The notes under the pieces were generated by a model. That model worked only from the letters and a program-made list of their open reading frames with translations, was not told where the DNA came from and made no database searches. Positions 61,499 through 64,000 of a DNA stretch of 64,000 bases are shown here, in pieces. The DNA is from JADCCX01 sp031431475 (GTDB lineage: Bacteria; Pseudomonadota; Alphaproteobacteria; Rhizobiales; Beijerinckiaceae). Each line of letters opens with the position of its first letter. Within the stretch, counting starts at the first letter, position 1. Location of the stretch: the NCBI GenBank assembly GCA_031431475.1, contig JANPDL010000011.1, forward strand, positions 1 to 64,000, read 5' to 3'. Made by a program: the position numbers and the translations under genes.

Positions 61499-62338
61499 TC
61501 AGGCATGCCGGGCGCTTCCGAACCGTCGCTCCAGTCCCAGCACCAGAAGCGACAAAGACAGTGTGATCAGCAGATAAAGCCCGGCAACCGTCAACCAGAT
61601 CTCAAACGCCATGAATGTATCGGCAACAATCGTACGGCCTTCCGTGGTCAGGTCGAAAACAGCAATGACGCTGACGATGGCCGAGTGCTTGACCAGATTG
61701 ACCAGAACACCAGCCAGCGGCGGCAGCATCAGCGGAACAGCCTGCGGCAGGATCACGTCACGGTAGATGTCGAGGGACCGTAGGCCCAGTGAACGCGCCG
61801 CTTCCCATTGTCCACGACGAACCGCGATGATGCCGCCACGAATGATCTCGGCTGCGAAGGCGCCTTCATAGAACGCCAGACACAGCACTCCGGCCCAGAA
61901 ACGCGGGATGCCGAGAATATGGGCGATAATGAAATAGAAGATCAGGACCTGCACCAGCAGCGGGGTGTTGCGGATGATTTCCAGATACACCCTGGCGATT
62001 CCACGTCCTACAATGCTTGGTGATAATCGGAGCAGCGCTGTCGCCAGACCGATCACCAGCGAGAGTGCCAGCGCAATGGCGGATATCTGCAGTGTAACGA
62101 CAAGCCCCTTCATCAGCGGGCCCCAGATGATCTGGCCGTCGATGGTCCGCCACAGGTACCGCTGCACCCGAAACCACTGCCAGTTGTAGCCCATGTTCTG
62201 CGCACCGCGCAGAATGACCCAACCAAGCGCTGCCACGAACAGCGTGAACGAGATGACATCGATCACCATGGCCCGGCGCGCCTTTGCTTTCCGGCGGTCA
62301 CGGGCCGGGACAGCGGATGTGGCGCTGACGGCCTGCAT
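61499..62338 (-). CDS. polar amino-acid ABC importer permease
   Basis: A 279-residue second HisMQ-type permease: VYLEIIRNTPLLVQVLIFYFI, FAAEIIRGGIIAVRRGQWEAA, and EAA loop RSLGLRSLDIYRDVILPQAVPLMLPP. ATG 62338 lies 1 base after the Rieske gene stop (TGAGATG), showing co-transcription of transport and oxygenase genes. With the 59663 permease it forms the usual heterodimer. Confidence 0.9.
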   Translation of the reverse strand: MQAVSATSAVPARDRRKAKARRAMVIDVISFTLFVAALGWVILRGAQNMGYNWQWFRVQRYLWRTIDGQIIWGPLMKGLVVTLQISAIALALSLVIGLATALLRLSPSIVGRGIARVYLEIIRNTPLLVQVLIFYFIIAHILGIPRFWAGVLCLAFYEGAFAAEIIRGGIIAVRRGQWEAARSLGLRSLDIYRDVILPQAVPLMLPPLAGVLVNLVKHSAIVSVIAVFDLTTEGRTIVADTFMAFEIWLTVAGLYLLITLSLSLLVLGLERRFGSARHA

Positions 62339-62339
62339 C

Positions 62340-63374
62340 TCAGGCTGCTGCTGCGGCTGTACCGCCCGCAGCAATCCGGCTGTTCAACAGTTTCCGGAAA
62401 CGAAGCGCTCCCGCATCCAATGCCAGATCGAGATGCGGTGTCTTCTTGTTCGCCATGCCGATATGGACGGCCTCCAGCACGTCCTTGTCCTCCAGGAAGG
62501 CGTTGAGCGCGCCGGCGTTCATTTTCTCCGAAATGGCGCTGTCATCCGGGTCAGTGTTGCGGTGCTGGAACCAGTAGTAGCGGGTGTTGTTCTCATTGAT
62601 CGGCGTCATGAAATTGTACGAGATATTGACATAGGTCTTCTCGTGCATGGACAAGCCAAGGCCGCCGAAACCGGCAGGCGCAAAGATCGACTTGTTGATG
62701 CCGATGGATGGCAGAACACATTCATAATGCTGCTTGCGATCAACATTGCCCGCAAACTTGAGGAGAGGCGCATAATAGGGCGGTGGCGCTGTGTCCTTCA
62801 TCCAGCGCCATACCGTAACGCCGTTGGCTTCCACGTCAATCGACAGCGGGGTATCGTCGGTTTTGGCCCCAGCGAATGAGCCGACGTGAACCCAGGCGAC
62901 ATGGGCCGGGTCCAGCAGGTTGTCGACGATGTAGAGATAATTGCAGGCAATCGGCATGTCGCCGCCTTTCGTGCGGCCCCAGGTCGGATCATCATACTGT
63001 GGAATATCGATGATGGTGCTCTCGTCAGCCATTGCCGGATCGCCCATCCAGATCCAGACAAAGCCGTAACGGTCCTTCGTTGGATAGCGCCTGACTGTAG
63101 CGCCTGTCGGGATGCGTCCCTGCGTGGGTGCCGCAACGCAGGTCCCGCCCTGATCGAAGGTGAGGCCATGATAGCCGCAAACAATGCGGTCATTCACCAG
63201 CGAGCCCATCGAGAGGGGAAGTTTCCGGTGCGGACACGCATCTTCCAATGCGGCAACGTCGCCATCAGCCGAGCGGTACATGACGATATTCTCACCCAGG
63301 ATCGTGAGCGCTTTCAGGCTGTGGCCAACCTCGTGTGTCCAGCCCGCAACATACCAGCTGTCCTTCAGATACAC
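62340..63374 (-). CDS. Rieske non-heme iron oxygenase (VanA-like demethylase)
   Basis: A 344-residue oxygenase subunit. The Rieske 2Fe-2S ligands are Cys47-Pro-His49 (DACPHRKLPLSMG) and Cys66-x-x-His69 (VCGYHGL). The mononuclear-iron motif is in VDNLLDPAHVAWVH, with an aspartate and two histidines. It resembles vanillate demethylase A and relatives that remove O- or N-methyl groups or hydroxylate aromatic acids. The start is GTG 63374 with AGGAG 8-12 bases upstream; an ATG seven bases before the GTG is out of frame. It needs a reductase partner, found just upstream. Confidence 0.88.
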   Translation of the reverse strand: MYLKDSWYVAGWTHEVGHSLKALTILGENIVMYRSADGDVAALEDACPHRKLPLSMGSLVNDRIVCGYHGLTFDQGGTCVAAPTQGRIPTGATVRRYPTKDRYGFVWIWMGDPAMADESTIIDIPQYDDPTWGRTKGGDMPIACNYLYIVDNLLDPAHVAWVHVGSFAGAKTDDTPLSIDVEANGVTVWRWMKDTAPPPYYAPLLKFAGNVDRKQHYECVLPSIGINKSIFAPAGFGGLGLSMHEKTYVNISYNFMTPINENNTRYYWFQHRNTDPDDSAISEKMNAGALNAFLEDKDVLEAVHIGMANKKTPHLDLALDAGALRFRKLLNSRIAAGGTAAAAA

Positions 63375-63523
63375 GCGTCATCTCCTGTGCCAGTGCCATG
63401 CCCAACAGGTTGTGCGCCCGTGGTTGCATCAACACGCATAATTTGATCCAGAGTAAACTTTTGCATGAGCAGCCTTTGTACGTCAAATGGCAAGCAAACA
63501 GATTGGAACGAAGGCTACGAACT
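63375..63523 (-). promoter_or_regulatory. 149-base gap between reductase and Rieske genes, possible internal promoter
   Basis: Other genes of this leftward set touch or overlap, but here 149 bases separate the reductase stop from the Rieske start. Read leftward, the region has TTTGACGTACAAAGG (about 63485-63471) and AT-rich stretches down to AATTATGCG, which could serve a promoter. No hairpin terminator was recognised after the reductase gene. Confidence 0.3.
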
Positions 63524-64000
63524 TCAGATATCGATGCGCAGTGGACCATCAGGAACCGAGCAGCACAGCAGCGCCTTGCCCGGCCCGGGCTCGTCGAGCG
63601 GCTCTTCAATGTAGCGTACCTGACCCTCGACGTCGCACATGCAGGTGCCGCATATGCCATTGCGACAGGAGAAGGCCGGACTCAGCCCTTGCGACTCGGC
63701 GAAATCGAGCAAGGTGCGATGCCCGCCATCCCAGTTTCTGCTGATCCCCGACTTCGTGAAGCAGATGAGGGGCATTTCCCCGGTATTCAGGGACGGGTCG
63801 GGCATTTCCTTCGGGGGCACGAAAGCAGCGGCTGCGGTAGCGGCCAGTTTTCTCGCGGGTCCAAAGAACTCATAGGCTATGCGCTCCTCGCGGATGCCAA
63901 GGGACAGCACGATGTCGAACATCGCCTGCATGAATGGCGGCGGACCGCAGAGATAGACATCGTAGTCGTCCAGCGGAAGAAGCGTGCGGAGGTACTCACG
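63524..64000 (-). CDS. VanB-like oxygenase reductase, C-terminal part
   Basis: The gene runs off the right edge; 158 residues are visible and the frame is open to base 64000. It opens with the NAD-binding end DYDVYLCGPPPFMQAM and ends with a plant-type 2Fe-2S domain, cysteines in FSCRNGICGTCMCDV and ALLCCSVPDG. This is the C-terminus of an FMN- (or FAD-) and NADH-dependent phthalate-reductase-type protein such as VanB, which feeds electrons to the Rieske oxygenase next door. The FMN-binding part lies outside the window. Confidence 0.87.
   Translation of the reverse strand, partial: REYLRTLLPLDDYDVYLCGPPPFMQAMFDIVLSLGIREERIAYEFFGPARKLAATAAAAFVPPKEMPDPSLNTGEMPLICFTKSGISRNWDGGHRTLLDFAESQGLSPAFSCRNGICGTCMCDVEGQVRYIEEPLDEPGPGKALLCCSVPDGPLRIDI

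Overview
The window is one stretch of a high-GC chromosome, most likely from an alphaproteobacterium of the order Hyphomicrobiales. Support comes from the gene neighbourhoods (slt / dapA-smpB; rpiA-DUF2059-gor), a plant-type class II DAHP synthase, an alphaproteobacterial-type HisRS and OpgC glucan modification. I saw no rRNA, tRNA, CRISPR array or intact prophage. Most genes sit in short operons, and several convergent pairs share stop codons.

Layout. 1-7.9 kb: end of an ABC exporter, pseudouridine catabolism (psuG-psuK), a serine/alanine-glyoxylate-type aminotransferase divergent from a large FAD/Fe-S oxidase, and an EamA transporter. 7.9-17.8 kb: rpiA-DUF2059-O-antigen ligase-gor operon, SGNH hydrolase, OpgC, a membrane sulfatase-fold (LTA-synthase-like) enzyme and hisS. 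18-27.6 kb: a second FAD oxidase + EamA pair, class II DAHP synthase, amidohydrolase + RidA, an RTX-repeat protein, a D-2-hydroxyacid dehydrogenase and an SH3 protein. 28-32 kb: lytic transglycosylase, BLUF photoreceptor, dapA and smpB. 32.1-33.5 kb is a small scar of mobile DNA: an IS3-family tail, a Y1/REP-type transposase flanked by 12-bp inverted repeats, and a frameshifted RHS tip. 33.5-41 kb: recQ, SulP transporter, NfeD-SPFH pair, an M24 peptidase, a lipoprotein and prs.

41.3-50.5 kb holds a seven-gene leftward operon (COG0523 GTPase, ZnuD-like TonB receptor, DUF1636 protein, peptide/nickel-type ABC importer) divergent from a zur gene. The shared 76-bp promoter carries two Zur-box-like palindromes, so this reads as a zinc-starvation uptake system that pairs an outer-membrane zinc receptor with an Opp/Nik-type inner-membrane importer.

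50.8-64 kb is a catabolic island: a LysR regulator divergent from a heterotetrameric sarcosine-oxidase-like enzyme (soxBDAG) plus an ACMSD-type amidohydrolase, convergent with a leftward set encoding a VanAB-like Rieske oxygenase pair, a complete polar amino-acid ABC importer and an AstE/DoeB-type deacylase. Together they suggest uptake and stepwise demethylation or deacylation of an N-methylated (or O-methylated) amino-acid-like compound that I cannot name. Other points to follow up are the long AT-rich insertion inside hisS and the 17-residue repeat period of the RTX protein.
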